Positions 27,134 through 36,182 are shown, counted from the stretch's first letter. The stretch is DNA of 64,000 bases from Thermohalobacter berrensis (GCF_003609645.1 NZ_MCIB01000008.1:1-64000), one strand, 5' to 3'. Notes: generated by a model from the sequence alone, not told the origin. Numbers and translations: made by a program.

Positions 27134-29399
27134 ACTTAAATATGTAGGAAAATCAATTCCTATACATGATGTAACTGAAAAAGTAACTGGTAGATTAAAG
27201 TATGTGGGAGATATAGAATTACACGGGATGTTACATGCTAGACTGCTATTAAGTGATATTGCCCATGGGAAAATAAAAAGAATAGATACCTCTAAAGCAG
27301 AAGCACTTCCTGGAGTGAAAGCTATTTTTACTTATGAAAACTCTCCTAACACTCTTTATAACTCACATGTATGGTTAGAAGGTATGGAAATTATAAAGGA
27401 TGAAAGATTATTTAGTGATAAAATTAGGTATTATGGAGATAGGATAGCGGCTGTGATTGCAGAGGATGCTAAAACTGCTAAAAAAGCAGTAGACTTAATA
27501 AAGGTGGAGTATGAAGAATTACCTGTTATAACAGATCCAGAAGAAGCATTAAAGGAAGATGTAGTTAAAATACATTCTCCTGGAAATGTAACTTTCAGTA
27601 AAGAACTAGAATGTGGAAATATAGATGAAGGATTTGAGAAAGCAGATTATGTATTTGAAGATAGGATTACAACACAAAAACAGCACCATGCAGCAATGGA
27701 GCCTCATGTTTGTATAGCAGCACCTGATCCTTTTGGGAATATAACTATATGGAGTCCATGTCAAGTTATATTTCAGGTTAGATTAATTACAGCTGAAGTA
27801 TTAAATATGCCCCTTAATAAAATAAGGGTAATAAAAGCTCCTATGGGTGGATCCTTTGGGGGTAAAGGACAACCAATTCTTGAACCAATATGTGCTTTTT
27901 TAGCTAAAGAAGTTGGTACTCCAATTAAATTACAGATGGATAGGGTTCAAACTATTATAGGCACAAGAACTAGAAATGCAGTAATAGGGAAAGTTAAAAC
28001 AGCTGTTGATAGCAAAGGAAATATACTTGCTAGAGATATAGACATTCTTGTAGATAATGGTGCTTATTTTACTAATGGTAGTGCAGTTAATATGGCGATG
28101 GCCAAAAAATATTTTAGATTATATAGGATAAAGAATCAGAGATATAAGGGAACATCAGTATATACCAATACGCCTATTGGAGGAGCTTGTAGAGGGTATG
28201 GTTCTCCACAGATCCATACTATAACTGAGATAAATATAGATAATATTGCTAGAAGTTTAAATATGGACCCCGTAGAGTTGAGACTTAAAAATTTAGTTCA
28301 TCCATATGACGAAGATCCTATAGGTGGACCAAATTTAGGAAATGCTAGAGTTATTGATTGTGTTAAGAAAGGTGCTGAAGCTTTTAAATGGAAAGAAAAA
28401 TGGAATAGACCTAAAAGTAAAGGAAGATTTGTAAAAGGTGTAGGTATGGCTTGCTCAACACATGGAAATGGATACCATGGAGCTTATCCAGATTTTATTA
28501 CAATGTCATTAAGATTAACAGAAGATGGAGGAGCCTATTTAAAGTCAGGTATACATGATTTAGGGTGTGGTACTGTAACGTCTATAAAGCAAATAGTAGC
28601 TGAAGTATTAGATATACATCCAGATAAAATATTAGCCCCTGAAGGAGATACAATGATAAGTCCTTTTGATTCAGCAGGTACCCAAGCTAGTAGAGTAACC
28701 TTTGTATGTGGTGGTTGTGCTAAAAAAGTAGCAGAATTAGCAAAAGATAAACTTATTTCATATGCAGCTAAAATTCTAAATTGTTCTAAAGATGATATAG
28801 TAGTGGAAGATGGTTTAGTATGGTCAGTAAATACACCTCATTACAAGGTAAGCTATGGATCTATAGTTACCGAAACTCAAAATAATTTTGAAGATAGTAT
28901 AGAAGTAACCTATACTTATAAGTCACCATCTAATCCAGGAGTGTATTCTGCAAACTTTGCAGAGGTTGAAATAGATACACTAACGGGATTAGTAAGAGTA
29001 GTAGACTTTTTAGCTGTACATGACGTAGGTAAAGCCATTAATAAAGGATTTGTAGAAGGTCAAATACACGGTGGAGTACAAATGGGAATAGGGTATGCAC
29101 TTTCTGAAGAAATAACAATAGATAAAAAAGGAAGAATAAAGTCAGACAATTTTAATAGATACCATATTATAAATGCACCAGATATGCCAAATGTAAAAGT
29201 ATTACTTATAGAAGAAGGAGAGAAGGATGGACCCTTTGGAGCAAAAAGTGTAGGTGAAATAGCCGCTGTTGCCTCTACACCTGCTGTTATTAATGCTATA
29301 AATAATGCCTTAGATATTAAAATTAATTCTTTACCAGCAACACCGGAAAAAATCATAAAGGCATTAAAAGAAAAAGAGAGAACGGTTAATAGAATTTAA
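27120..29399 (+). CDS. molybdenum hydroxylase, molybdopterin-binding large subunit
   Basis: Catalytic subunit of the xanthine dehydrogenase/aldehyde oxidase family, 759 residues. Seen in order: N-terminal a/b-hammerhead (VGKSIPIHDVTEKVTGRLKY), QKQHHAAMEPH near 190, the pterin loop GGSFGGKG near 243, GACRGYGSPQ near 357, and GAKSVGEIAAVA near 707-718 with the catalytic base Glu at about 713. No in-frame TGA is needed. Substrate pocket residues differ from xanthine dehydrogenase (for example no FRGFG). Its operon partner is a (thio)urocanate-forming type lyase, so an imidazole C2 substrate is likely; unproven. Confidence 0.9.
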   Translation: MKKNKLKYVGKSIPIHDVTEKVTGRLKYVGDIELHGMLHARLLLSDIAHGKIKRIDTSKAEALPGVKAIFTYENSPNTLYNSHVWLEGMEIIKDERLFSDKIRYYGDRIAAVIAEDAKTAKKAVDLIKVEYEELPVITDPEEALKEDVVKIHSPGNVTFSKELECGNIDEGFEKADYVFEDRITTQKQHHAAMEPHVCIAAPDPFGNITIWSPCQVIFQVRLITAEVLNMPLNKIRVIKAPMGGSFGGKGQPILEPICAFLAKEVGTPIKLQMDRVQTIIGTRTRNAVIGKVKTAVDSKGNILARDIDILVDNGAYFTNGSAVNMAMAKKYFRLYRIKNQRYKGTSVYTNTPIGGACRGYGSPQIHTITEINIDNIARSLNMDPVELRLKNLVHPYDEDPIGGPNLGNARVIDCVKKGAEAFKWKEKWNRPKSKGRFVKGVGMACSTHGNGYHGAYPDFITMSLRLTEDGGAYLKSGIHDLGCGTVTSIKQIVAEVLDIHPDKILAPEGDTMISPFDSAGTQASRVTFVCGGCAKKVAELAKDKLISYAAKILNCSKDDIVVEDGLVWSVNTPHYKVSYGSIVTETQNNFEDSIEVTYTYKSPSNPGVYSANFAEVEIDTLTGLVRVVDFLAVHDVGKAINKGFVEGQIHGGVQMGIGYALSEEITIDKKGRIKSDNFNRYHIINAPDMPNVKVLLIEEGEKDGPFGAKSVGEIAAVASTPAVINAINNALDIKINSLPATPEKIIKALKEKERTVNRI

Positions 29400-29426
29400 T
29401 TATTTTCAAAAGGGGGAGTAGGTTAA

Positions 29427-30956
29427 GTGGAAATGGAGACTATTTTACTTAATGGGAAAAACTTAACTATTGATAAGATTTTAAAGGTTGCTAAAGAGGG
29501 TACTAAAGTTGAGATAGCCCCAGAAGCTATGGAACTTGTAAAAAGGGCAAGAAAGTTAGTTTTTCAACTGGCAGAGGAAAATGTTCCTGTATATGGATTA
29601 AATAGGGGAGTTGGATGGAATAAAGATAAAAAAGTTTTTAGTAAGTATTTTGAAGAATATAATAGAAATTTAATTTATGCCCATTGTGTAGCTGCAGAAC
29701 CTGAAGCTAGTGAAGAACAAGTAAGGGCAATAATGTTAGTAAGATTAAATACACTACTTTTAGGATATACGGGAATACAGCCTGAAATTGTCAATATGTA
29801 TAAGGAATTTTTAAACCATAGAATTCATCCAGTACTTCCATTAAGGGGTTCTGTTGGTGAAGCAGATATTGCTAACCTTTCACATATAGGTTTAGCTATG
29901 ATTGGAGAAGGGGAAGTATATTATAATGGTGTTCGTATGGAAGCTTATGAGGCATTAAAAAAAGCAGGTTTAAAGCCTATAGTGCTAGGACCTAAAGATG
30001 GATTAGCTATGGTTTCATCAAACGCACTATCAGCTGGGTTAGGTGCTTTAGTTTTAGATGAAGTAAATAATATCATAGAAATAGCAAACTTAGTTTGTGC
30101 ATTAACTTTAGAAGGAATAAAGGGTAATATTACTCCATTAGATGAAAAAGTAAACAAAATAAGGGGTTTTTCTGGACAAAACTATTGTGCAGGAAAAATA
30201 AGAGATTATTTAGATGGTAGTTATCTTTGGAGAAGGGATATAACAGAATCTTTACAAGACCCATTAAGTATAAGGTGTGCATGTGCAATACATGGTGCAG
30301 TAAAGGATTCCCTTGAATATGTATGGAATAAATTAATTAATCAATTAAATAGTACAGATGATAATCCTTGTGTTTTATTAGATGAAAGAAAAATAATTTC
30401 ATGTTGTAATTTTGAGCCTATGACTTGGGTTCTAGGCTTTGAAATGTTAGGAATAGCTTTGAGTCATCTTTCTAGGGTTTCTTGTAATAGAACAATAAAG
30501 ATGGCAAATCCTAGCTTTACTGAGCTTACAAGATTTTTAACTCCATCTGAAGGGGAAGTAATAGCTTATGGAACTATTCAAAAGACTTTTGCTTCCCTTG
30601 ATACAGAAATAAGACATCTATCCAATCCTGCTACAGTAGATTATCTTTCTTTAGCTGGTGATATTGAAGACCATGCTAATAATTCACCTTTTGTAGTTAG
30701 AAAGGTTAAGAAAATTGTAGATAATTTACGCTATATATTAGGTATTGAAGCATTACACGCTGTGCAGGCTATAGATTTAAGGAAAAAATTAAAATATGAA
30801 GAAAATATAAAGCTAGGTAAGAAAACAAAGGATGCCTATGAAATGATTAGAGGAGAAATTCCATTCTTAGATAAGGACAGAAATCTTACAGAGGATATTA
30901 AAAAGATTTACAACATATTGAAATCAGAGGAATTTTTAGAATTACTTAAAAACTAA
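29427..30956 (+). CDS. MIO-less aromatic amino acid lyase homologue, ergothionase-like
   Basis: Member of the histidine/phenylalanine ammonia-lyase family, 509 residues, with the active-site Tyr in VYGLNRGVG (Tyr56) and the family core around residue 140. The Ala-Ser-Gly that cyclises to the MIO electrophile in HAL (positions 142-144 there) is Glu-Ala-Asp here (GSVGEADIANL, residues 145-147). It therefore cannot form MIO. Ergothionase, which eliminates trimethylamine from ergothioneine to give thiourocanate, is the known MIO-free member. A neighbouring BCCT transporter supports a betaine substrate. Start GTG 29427 has AGGGGG 10 bases upstream; ATG 29433 is possible. Last gene of the operon. 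Confidence 0.82.
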   Translation: MEMETILLNGKNLTIDKILKVAKEGTKVEIAPEAMELVKRARKLVFQLAEENVPVYGLNRGVGWNKDKKVFSKYFEEYNRNLIYAHCVAAEPEASEEQVRAIMLVRLNTLLLGYTGIQPEIVNMYKEFLNHRIHPVLPLRGSVGEADIANLSHIGLAMIGEGEVYYNGVRMEAYEALKKAGLKPIVLGPKDGLAMVSSNALSAGLGALVLDEVNNIIEIANLVCALTLEGIKGNITPLDEKVNKIRGFSGQNYCAGKIRDYLDGSYLWRRDITESLQDPLSIRCACAIHGAVKDSLEYVWNKLINQLNSTDDNPCVLLDERKIISCCNFEPMTWVLGFEMLGIALSHLSRVSCNRTIKMANPSFTELTRFLTPSEGEVIAYGTIQKTFASLDTEIRHLSNPATVDYLSLAGDIEDHANNSPFVVRKVKKIVDNLRYILGIEALHAVQAIDLRKKLKYEENIKLGKKTKDAYEMIRGEIPFLDKDRNLTEDIKKIYNILKSEEFLELLKN

Positions 30957-30975
30957 TATCGTTTTGTTAATAGTT

Positions 30976-31001
30976 AGCATCCGCACTGCGGATGCTTTTT
31001 T
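30976..31001 (+). terminator. terminator of the Mo-hydroxylase/lyase operon
   Basis: AGCATCCGC pairs with GCGGATGCT around a 2-4 base loop, followed by six T, 20 bases after the lyase stop. It separates the catalytic operon from the maturation genes. Confidence 0.88.
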
Positions 31002-31086
31002 AAAAGGATTTAATAAGTCAATGTAGAATTCAATATTAAAGAATATTCGCAAATGTTTGAAATTTTTACATAAAAGGGGGATAACT

Positions 31087-32106
31087 ATGAAAAAGGTTAG
31101 GGTAGAGGATGCAGTAGGGGCTGTATTAGGACATGATTTAACTAAAATTGTTCCAGGAGAATTTAAAGGTCCAGCATTTAAAAAGGGCCATATAATTAAA
31201 AAAGAAGATATACCAATTCTTAAGGGTATGGGTAAAAACCATATTTATGTTATAGATTTAAAGGAGCACCAAATTCATGAAGATGAGGCGGCTTTAAGGA
31301 TAGGTAATGCAGTAGGAGGGGAAGGAATATATCTTAAAGGTCCTTCAGAAGGCAAAGTAAGTCTTAGAGCAAAATATAAGGGACTATTAAAAATAAATTT
31401 AGAAGCTTTAGAGACTATTAATAGTATAGAGCTAATTATTTTAGCCACCCTCCATAATAATACATTGGTGAAAAAGGATGAACAAGTTGCAGGTACAAGG
31501 ATAATACCATTAGTAACAGAAAAGAGTAAAATAGAAAGGGTAGAGGATATATCTAAAAAGTTAGGAACTGTAATAAAAATAAAAAGACTAAAGCCTAAAA
31601 AGATAGGTATAGTAGTAACAGGAACAGAGGTTTATGAAGGAAGGATAACTGATAAATTTGGACCGATATTAAAAAATAAGGTGGAAAATTACGGGGGAGA
31701 ATTAGTAGACATAAGATATGCTCCAGATGATTCTAGCCAAATTGAAAAAGTAATTGAGGAATTTTTAAAAGAAGATGTAGAAATAGTATTTGCCTCAGGA
31801 GGAATGTCCGTAGATGCAGATGATGTAACTCCAAAAGCTATAAAAAATGTTTCAGATAATATTGTTACATATGGTTCACCTGTACTACCTGGTGCTATGT
31901 TTATGCTTGCCTATAGAGGCAAAAAAGCTATTATAGGAATACCTGCCTGTGGGATGTATTATAAAACTACAGTTTTTGATTTAGTATTTCCAAGGATATT
32001 AGCAGGAGAAATACTGTCAAGGAAAGACATAATCTCCCTTGCCCATGGTGGACTTTGTCTTAATTGTGATATATGTAATTATCCAATATGTCCATTTGGA
32101 AAGTAG
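31087..32106 (+). CDS. MoeA/MogA-like molybdopterin-binding protein
   Basis: A 339-residue protein with a MoCF-biosynthesis domain in its second half: GIVVTGTEVYEGRITD near 185, the catalytic SGGMSVDADDVTPKA near 240, and a Cys-rich tail CLNCDICNYPICPFGK. This type travels with selenium-dependent molybdenum hydroxylase gene sets and probably inserts or handles the cofactor. ATG 31087 is chosen because AAAGGGGG stands 6 bases before it; an upstream ATG at 31057 lacks a site. It starts the maturation operon. Confidence 0.82.
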   Translation: MKKVRVEDAVGAVLGHDLTKIVPGEFKGPAFKKGHIIKKEDIPILKGMGKNHIYVIDLKEHQIHEDEAALRIGNAVGGEGIYLKGPSEGKVSLRAKYKGLLKINLEALETINSIELIILATLHNNTLVKKDEQVAGTRIIPLVTEKSKIERVEDISKKLGTVIKIKRLKPKKIGIVVTGTEVYEGRITDKFGPILKNKVENYGGELVDIRYAPDDSSQIEKVIEEFLKEDVEIVFASGGMSVDADDVTPKAIKNVSDNIVTYGSPVLPGAMFMLAYRGKKAIIGIPACGMYYKTTVFDLVFPRILAGEILSRKDIISLAHGGLCLNCDICNYPICPFGK

Positions 32107-32114
32107 GTGGATAT

Positions 32115-32861
32115 ATGGATATTTATGAAGCTTTTAAAATAGATTTAGAAAGAGAAAATGTTATTACATTTATAGGTTCAGGTGGAAAGACAACAACTAT
32201 GTTTAAGCTGGCAGAAGAGTTAAAAAGGCTTAATAAAAGGGTTTTAGTTACAACAACTACTGCTATATTTTGTCCTGATAAAGGTCAATACGACAGTCTA
32301 ATTATTTCAGAAGAAATAAAAAATATAGATAAAAGTGAAAAGGGAACAGTTACTGTTATAGGGAGGACAATTTCAAAGGAAAATAAATTATTAGGTATAA
32401 ATAAAGAATTAATTGATGAAATATACTTTAAAAAGCCATTTGATTTTATATTGGTTGAAGCTGATGGATCAAGGGGACGTTCTATAAAAGCCCCTGCTTT
32501 ATATGAACCAGTAATTCCTTTAAGTAGTACCATAACTGTTGGAATAATAGGACTAGATATATTAGGCAAAAAGATAAATGCAAAGAATGTCCATAGACCC
32601 GAACTATTCTGTAGTGTTACAGGTAGTAAAAAGGGAAAAATAGTAAATGAGGAAAAAATTACTAGATTAATTGAAAATAAAAATGGATTGTTTAAAGACA
32701 CACCTGAAGGTTGTAAAAAGATACTCTTATTAAATAAAGCAGAAGGTAAACATAGGAAGGCTTCAGCTTTAGCTATTAAAGATATCCTAAGCAAAAATAA
32801 TATTAAAATAGATGGAATAATTATTGGAAGTATTAAAAATAAAAGCTTTTTTATGGAGTGA
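32115..32861 (+). CDS. yqeC: selenium-dependent hydroxylase accessory protein YqeC
   Basis: P-loop protein of 248 residues with Walker A FIGSGGKTTT near 19 and a Walker-B-like VEADGSRGRSIKAP near 117. YqeC belongs to the gene set found with selenium-dependent molybdenum hydroxylases, where it is thought to help mature the enzyme. ATG 32115 is preferred (TAGGTGG at 32104-32110 overlaps the previous stop). It precedes the MocA-like gene without a gap. Confidence 0.85.
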   Translation: MDIYEAFKIDLERENVITFIGSGGKTTTMFKLAEELKRLNKRVLVTTTTAIFCPDKGQYDSLIISEEIKNIDKSEKGTVTVIGRTISKENKLLGINKELIDEIYFKKPFDFILVEADGSRGRSIKAPALYEPVIPLSSTITVGIIGLDILGKKINAKNVHRPELFCSVTGSKKGKIVNEEKITRLIENKNGLFKDTPEGCKKILLLNKAEGKHRKASALAIKDILSKNNIKIDGIIIGSIKNKSFFME

Positions 32862-32865
32862 TAAA

Positions 32866-33459
32866 ATGATTACAGGCATTATCATGGCTTCTGGTTTTTC
32901 AAGGAGAATGTCTAAAGATAAGCTCCTTCTTAAAATAAAAGGAGTACCTATTATAGAACGGGTTATAAAAACTGCAGTAAAATCAAAAATTGATGAAATA
33001 ATACTTATCTATAGGAAAAATGAAATTAAAAAGATAGGACAGAAATATGGAATAAAAACTATTTACAATGAAGGGGCTAAAAAAGGCCAAAGTCAATCTA
33101 TAAAATTAGGGGTTAAATATTCAAATCCCAATACAAAGGGGTTTGTTTTCATTGTTGGCGACCAGCCTTTTTTAAGTTATAAAACAGTAAATAGATTAAT
33201 AGATGTTTTTTTACAAGGAAAACATCTAATAGTTGTTCCAATGTATAGGGAAAAAAGGGGGAATCCAGTTATTTTTTCTTCAAAACTTAATGATAAGCTC
33301 CTTAATATATATGGTGATAAAGGTGGTAGAGATATAATAAAGAAAATGGAAAATTATGTGGAGTTTGTTAATATTAAAGATAATATCGAGGGAATTGATA
33401 TTGATAAATGGCAGGAATATGTAAAATATAGAGAAATGGAGATGAATGGTTATGTTTAA
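32866..33459 (+). CDS. MocA/MobA-like molybdenum cofactor nucleotidyltransferase
   Basis: NTP-transferase of 197 residues with the nucleotide motif MASGFSRRMSKDKLLL near 7-22, the metal motif GDQPFL near 98, and GNPVIFS near 137. MocA-like proteins attach CMP (or GMP) to molybdopterin for hydroxylase-type enzymes. ATG 32866 follows GGAGTG, five bases after the yqeC stop. It overlaps yqeB by 8 nt or stands adjacent, depending on the yqeB start. Confidence 0.85.
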   Translation: MITGIIMASGFSRRMSKDKLLLKIKGVPIIERVIKTAVKSKIDEIILIYRKNEIKKIGQKYGIKTIYNEGAKKGQSQSIKLGVKYSNPNTKGFVFIVGDQPFLSYKTVNRLIDVFLQGKHLIVVPMYREKRGNPVIFSSKLNDKLLNIYGDKGGRDIIKKMENYVEFVNIKDNIEGIDIDKWQEYVKYREMEMNGYV

Positions 33460-34270
33460 TGATATTGTTATTGTAAGGGGAGGAGGAGATGTATCAACAG
33501 GAGTTGTCCATAGATTATATAAAAGTGGGTTTAGGAAGATATTAATACTAGAGATAGATAATCCACTTGTGGTAAGAAGGAAGATATCCTTTGCACAGGC
33601 AATATTTGATGGAGAGGTTATAGTTGAAGGCATAAAAGCTAAAAAGGTTAATAATTTAGATGAAATATATAATACTTGGAATCATAGCAATATACCTATA
33701 ATAGTTGATAAAGATGCTGTAATATTAAAAAAATTAAAGCCAAATATATTGGTAGATGCAATAATGGCTAAGAAAAACCTTGGAACTAATAAAAATATGG
33801 CCCCTATAACTATTGCAGTTGGCCCTGGATTTTGTGCAGGAAAAGATGTAGATGTAGTAGTAGAATCAAATAGAGGACATTTTTTAGGAAGGACTATATT
33901 TGATGGTTATGCCCAAGAAAATACAGGAAAACCGGGAGAAATAATGGGCTATAGTAGTGAAAGGGTTTTAAGGGCACCATGTGATGGAAAAATAAAAAAC
34001 ATGTTTAAGATAGGTGATAAGGTAAAAAAAGGAGAAATAGTTGCTAAAATAGATAATAAACCTGTAGAAGCAAAGATTAGTGGAGTTTTAAGAGGTATTA
34101 TTATGGATGGAACAAAAGTAAAAAAGGGACTAAAGATAGGAGATATTGACCCTAGAGGAATAAAAGAATATTGCTTTACTATTTCAGATAAGGCTAGGTC
34201 TATAGGTGGGGGAGTTTTAGAGGCAATATTTTCTATGAAAATAAGAAAGGGGGATTTAAATGGAAAGTAG
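33452..34270 (+). CDS. yqeB: selenium-dependent molybdenum hydroxylase system protein YqeB
   Basis: A 272-residue protein with an N-terminal Rossmann-like start IVIRGGGDVSTGV-type segment (IVIVRGGGDVSTGVVHRL), a central GPGFCAGKDVDVVVES region, and a C-terminal biotinyl-like segment (DGKIKNMFKIGDKVKKGE). This is the YqeB/EF2563 family, a marker of selenium-dependent molybdenum hydroxylase loci. ATG 33452 has GGAGATGA at a better distance than ATG 33446. It overlaps the XdhC gene by 11 nt. Confidence 0.88.
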   Translation: MFNDIVIVRGGGDVSTGVVHRLYKSGFRKILILEIDNPLVVRRKISFAQAIFDGEVIVEGIKAKKVNNLDEIYNTWNHSNIPIIVDKDAVILKKLKPNILVDAIMAKKNLGTNKNMAPITIAVGPGFCAGKDVDVVVESNRGHFLGRTIFDGYAQENTGKPGEIMGYSSERVLRAPCDGKIKNMFKIGDKVKKGEIVAKIDNKPVEAKISGVLRGIIMDGTKVKKGLKIGDIDPRGIKEYCFTISDKARSIGGGVLEAIFSMKIRKGDLNGK

Positions 34271-35066
34271 AGTATTAGAAAAACTAACCGAAAAGGTAAA
34301 AGACAATAAAGGTGCAGCATTAGCAGTTATAACTAAGGTTGAAGGTTCTACTCCTAGAGAAGAAGGCTCCATGATGGTTGTTTTAGAAGATGGAACTACC
34401 TATGGAACTGTAGGGGGAGGTAAGTTTGAATTAGTTGTAACAAAAAGGGCTCAAAAGTGTATAAAGAAAGGAAAAAGTCAAACATTTAGTTTTAAGCTTA
34501 ATGATGATAAAGGAAGTCTTCATATGCAGTGTGGAGGAAATGCAGATGTTTTTATAAAGGTATTTAAACCTAAGGATAAGCTAATGATTGTTGGTGGAGG
34601 ACATATAGCCCTTAAATTATATGAATTAGGTAAAACTTTAAATTTTTTTACGGTTATATTTGATGATAGAGAAGAATTTTGTAATTCAGACAGATTTCCA
34701 CATGCTGATGAACTAATACTTGGAAACATAGAAGAAAGTCTTAAAAACTATAATATAGATAATAACTGTTATATAGTTATAGTTACAAGGGGACATAAAT
34801 ATGATGAAATAGCTTTAGAAACTGTTATAGAAACTAATGCCAAATACATAGGAATGATAGGGAGCAAAAATAAAACCAAATATGTAATGGAGAATCTCAT
34901 GAATAAAGGGATAAGTAAAGAAAAATTAGAAAAGGTTTATGCTCCTATTGGGATAAATTTAGGAGGAGATAAACCAGAGGAAATTGCCTTTAGCATAATG
35001 TCAGAAATACTCCTTGTAAAAAATAATGGAACATTGGATCATATGAAGGAATTAAAAAGTATTTAA
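34260..35066 (+). CDS. XdhC family molybdenum cofactor sulfurtransfer/insertion chaperone
   Basis: A 268-residue protein. The N-terminal XdhC domain has GSTPREEGSMMVV near 29-41 and GTVGGGKFE. The C-terminal Rossmann domain has MIVGGGHIALKLYELG near 110 and MIGSKNKTKYV near 200. XdhC binds Moco and has it sulfurated (or selenated) before insertion into the hydroxylase. Last gene of the maturation set. No selD, selA or selB gene is in the window. Confidence 0.9.
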   Translation: MESRVLEKLTEKVKDNKGAALAVITKVEGSTPREEGSMMVVLEDGTTYGTVGGGKFELVVTKRAQKCIKKGKSQTFSFKLNDDKGSLHMQCGGNADVFIKVFKPKDKLMIVGGGHIALKLYELGKTLNFFTVIFDDREEFCNSDRFPHADELILGNIEESLKNYNIDNNCYIVIVTRGHKYDEIALETVIETNAKYIGMIGSKNKTKYVMENLMNKGISKEKLEKVYAPIGINLGGDKPEEIAFSIMSEILLVKNNGTLDHMKELKSI

Positions 35067-35133
35067 TATAATTAAGATTTAGTATATGGTATATAATATA
35101 GTTATAACTATGGTTTTATATAGGGGTGAACAT

Positions 35134-36006
35134 ATGAAAAAAGAAGTTGTAGGTAACTATTACATATGTAATGGAGAAATATATCCACTACAAAATAAAG
35201 AAGTGTTAAAGGGAATAACCTCTTCTTCAATATATGAAGTTATTAGGGTAGTAAAGGGGATTCCACTTTTTGTAGAAGAACATATTAAAAGGATGAAAAG
35301 GTCAGCAGAGTTATTAGGTTCTAGACTATATAGAAGTGATAAAGATATTCTAAAAGACATTTTAAAGCTTATAAAAATTAATAATGTAAATAATTTAAAT
35401 ATAAAATTGGTTTGTGACGGAAAATATGATAAAGATCAAAATTTTTTGATTTTCTTTATAAAGAGTTACTATCCTGAAAGGGAATTATATAAAAGAGGAA
35501 TACATACAATTCTATATAAAGGAAAAAGGAAAAATCCTAATATCAAATCTGTAAATGAAGAATTCAAAAGGAAAGTAAAGGAAAAATTAAAAGAAAAAAA
35601 AGCCTTTGAAGCACTTTTAGTAGATGAAAATAATAATATAACAGAGGGAAGTAGATCAAATGTATTTTTTGTTAAGGGTGAGAAAGTATATACGGCACCT
35701 AGTAGTAAAGTTTTATTAGGAATAACTAGAAGTCATATTGTAGGTATTTGTAAAAAATTAGGTATAGAGATAATAGAAAGGCCGATTGCTGTAGAAGAAC
35801 TTGATAAATTTGATGGAGCCTTTATAACAGGTACTTCTGTAAATGTATTGCCAATAACAGTTATTGATAATAGAAAGTATACTTCTGTAATAAATCCTAT
35901 TATAAGTAAAATAAGCAATGAATATGTTAAAGAAGTTAAAGAATATCTTATAAAAGAAAGGAAAAAAATAAAAAATATAATAAAATTTGAAAAAACCTAT
36001 TGTTAA
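35134..36006 (+). CDS. aminotransferase class IV (D-amino-acid/branched-chain/PabC type)
   Basis: PLP fold-type IV enzyme of 290 residues. The Schiff-base Lys is in PNIKSVNEEF near 145, and the cofactor motif in LLVDENNNITEGSRSNVFFV near 170-190, with TGTSVNVLP near 245. The family includes D-alanine and branched-chain aminotransferases and aminodeoxychorismate lyase, which sequence alone does not separate. ATG 35134 has TAGGGGTGAA upstream. Its stop codon overlaps the -35 region of the micro-ORF promoter. A link to the molybdenum genes is not evident. Confidence 0.78.
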   Translation: MKKEVVGNYYICNGEIYPLQNKEVLKGITSSSIYEVIRVVKGIPLFVEEHIKRMKRSAELLGSRLYRSDKDILKDILKLIKINNVNNLNIKLVCDGKYDKDQNFLIFFIKSYYPERELYKRGIHTILYKGKRKNPNIKSVNEEFKRKVKEKLKEKKAFEALLVDENNNITEGSRSNVFFVKGEKVYTAPSSKVLLGITRSHIVGICKKLGIEIIERPIAVEELDKFDGAFITGTSVNVLPITVIDNRKYTSVINPIISKISNEYVKEVKEYLIKERKKIKNIIKFEKTYC

Positions 36007-36028
36007 GAATTTCCGACTGTGGTATAAT
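36000..36028 (+). promoter_or_regulatory. sigma-A promoter of the micro-ORF region
   Basis: TTGTTA (36000-36005) and TATAAT (36023-36028) have a 17-bp spacer. It overlaps the end of the aminotransferase gene and precedes the first micro-ORF by 42 bp. Confidence 0.72.
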
Positions 36029-36070
36029 TTTTACATAGTATGATTTAGAAGTTAAAAGGAGGCCGTGAAA

Positions 36071-36163
36071 ATGATTATGACACTGGGAAATAGAAAATCT
36101 TCAAGAAAATTAAAGACAATGAAAATATATCGCGGCCTGCGAGTAGATGGTTTTATATGTTAA
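36071..36163 (+). CDS. 30-residue leader-type micro-ORF
   Basis: ATG 36071 has a perfect AAAGGAGG (36056-36063) 7 bases upstream. The peptide is basic in the middle (NRKSSRKLKTMK) and ends RGLRVDGFIC. The codons for Arg-Gly-Leu-Arg near its end (CGGCCTGCGA, 36133-36142) are complementary to the 5' arm of the next hairpin (36185-36194) over 10 pairs with one G-U. This makes it a good candidate for a regulatory leader peptide rather than a functional protein. I do not recognise a family. Confidence 0.55.
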   Translation: MIMTLGNRKSSRKLKTMKIYRGLRVDGFIC

Positions 36164-36182
36164 TTAAGTAATAAAGACATTT

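Noticed and set aside
27120-29399. Selenocysteine in the Mo-hydroxylase large subunit
   Set aside because: The frame is continuous without TGA; selenium, if present, would be a labile ligand.
29427-30956. Ordinary histidine ammonia-lyase (hutH)
   Set aside because: The Ala-Ser-Gly triad needed for the MIO cofactor is Glu-Ala-Asp.
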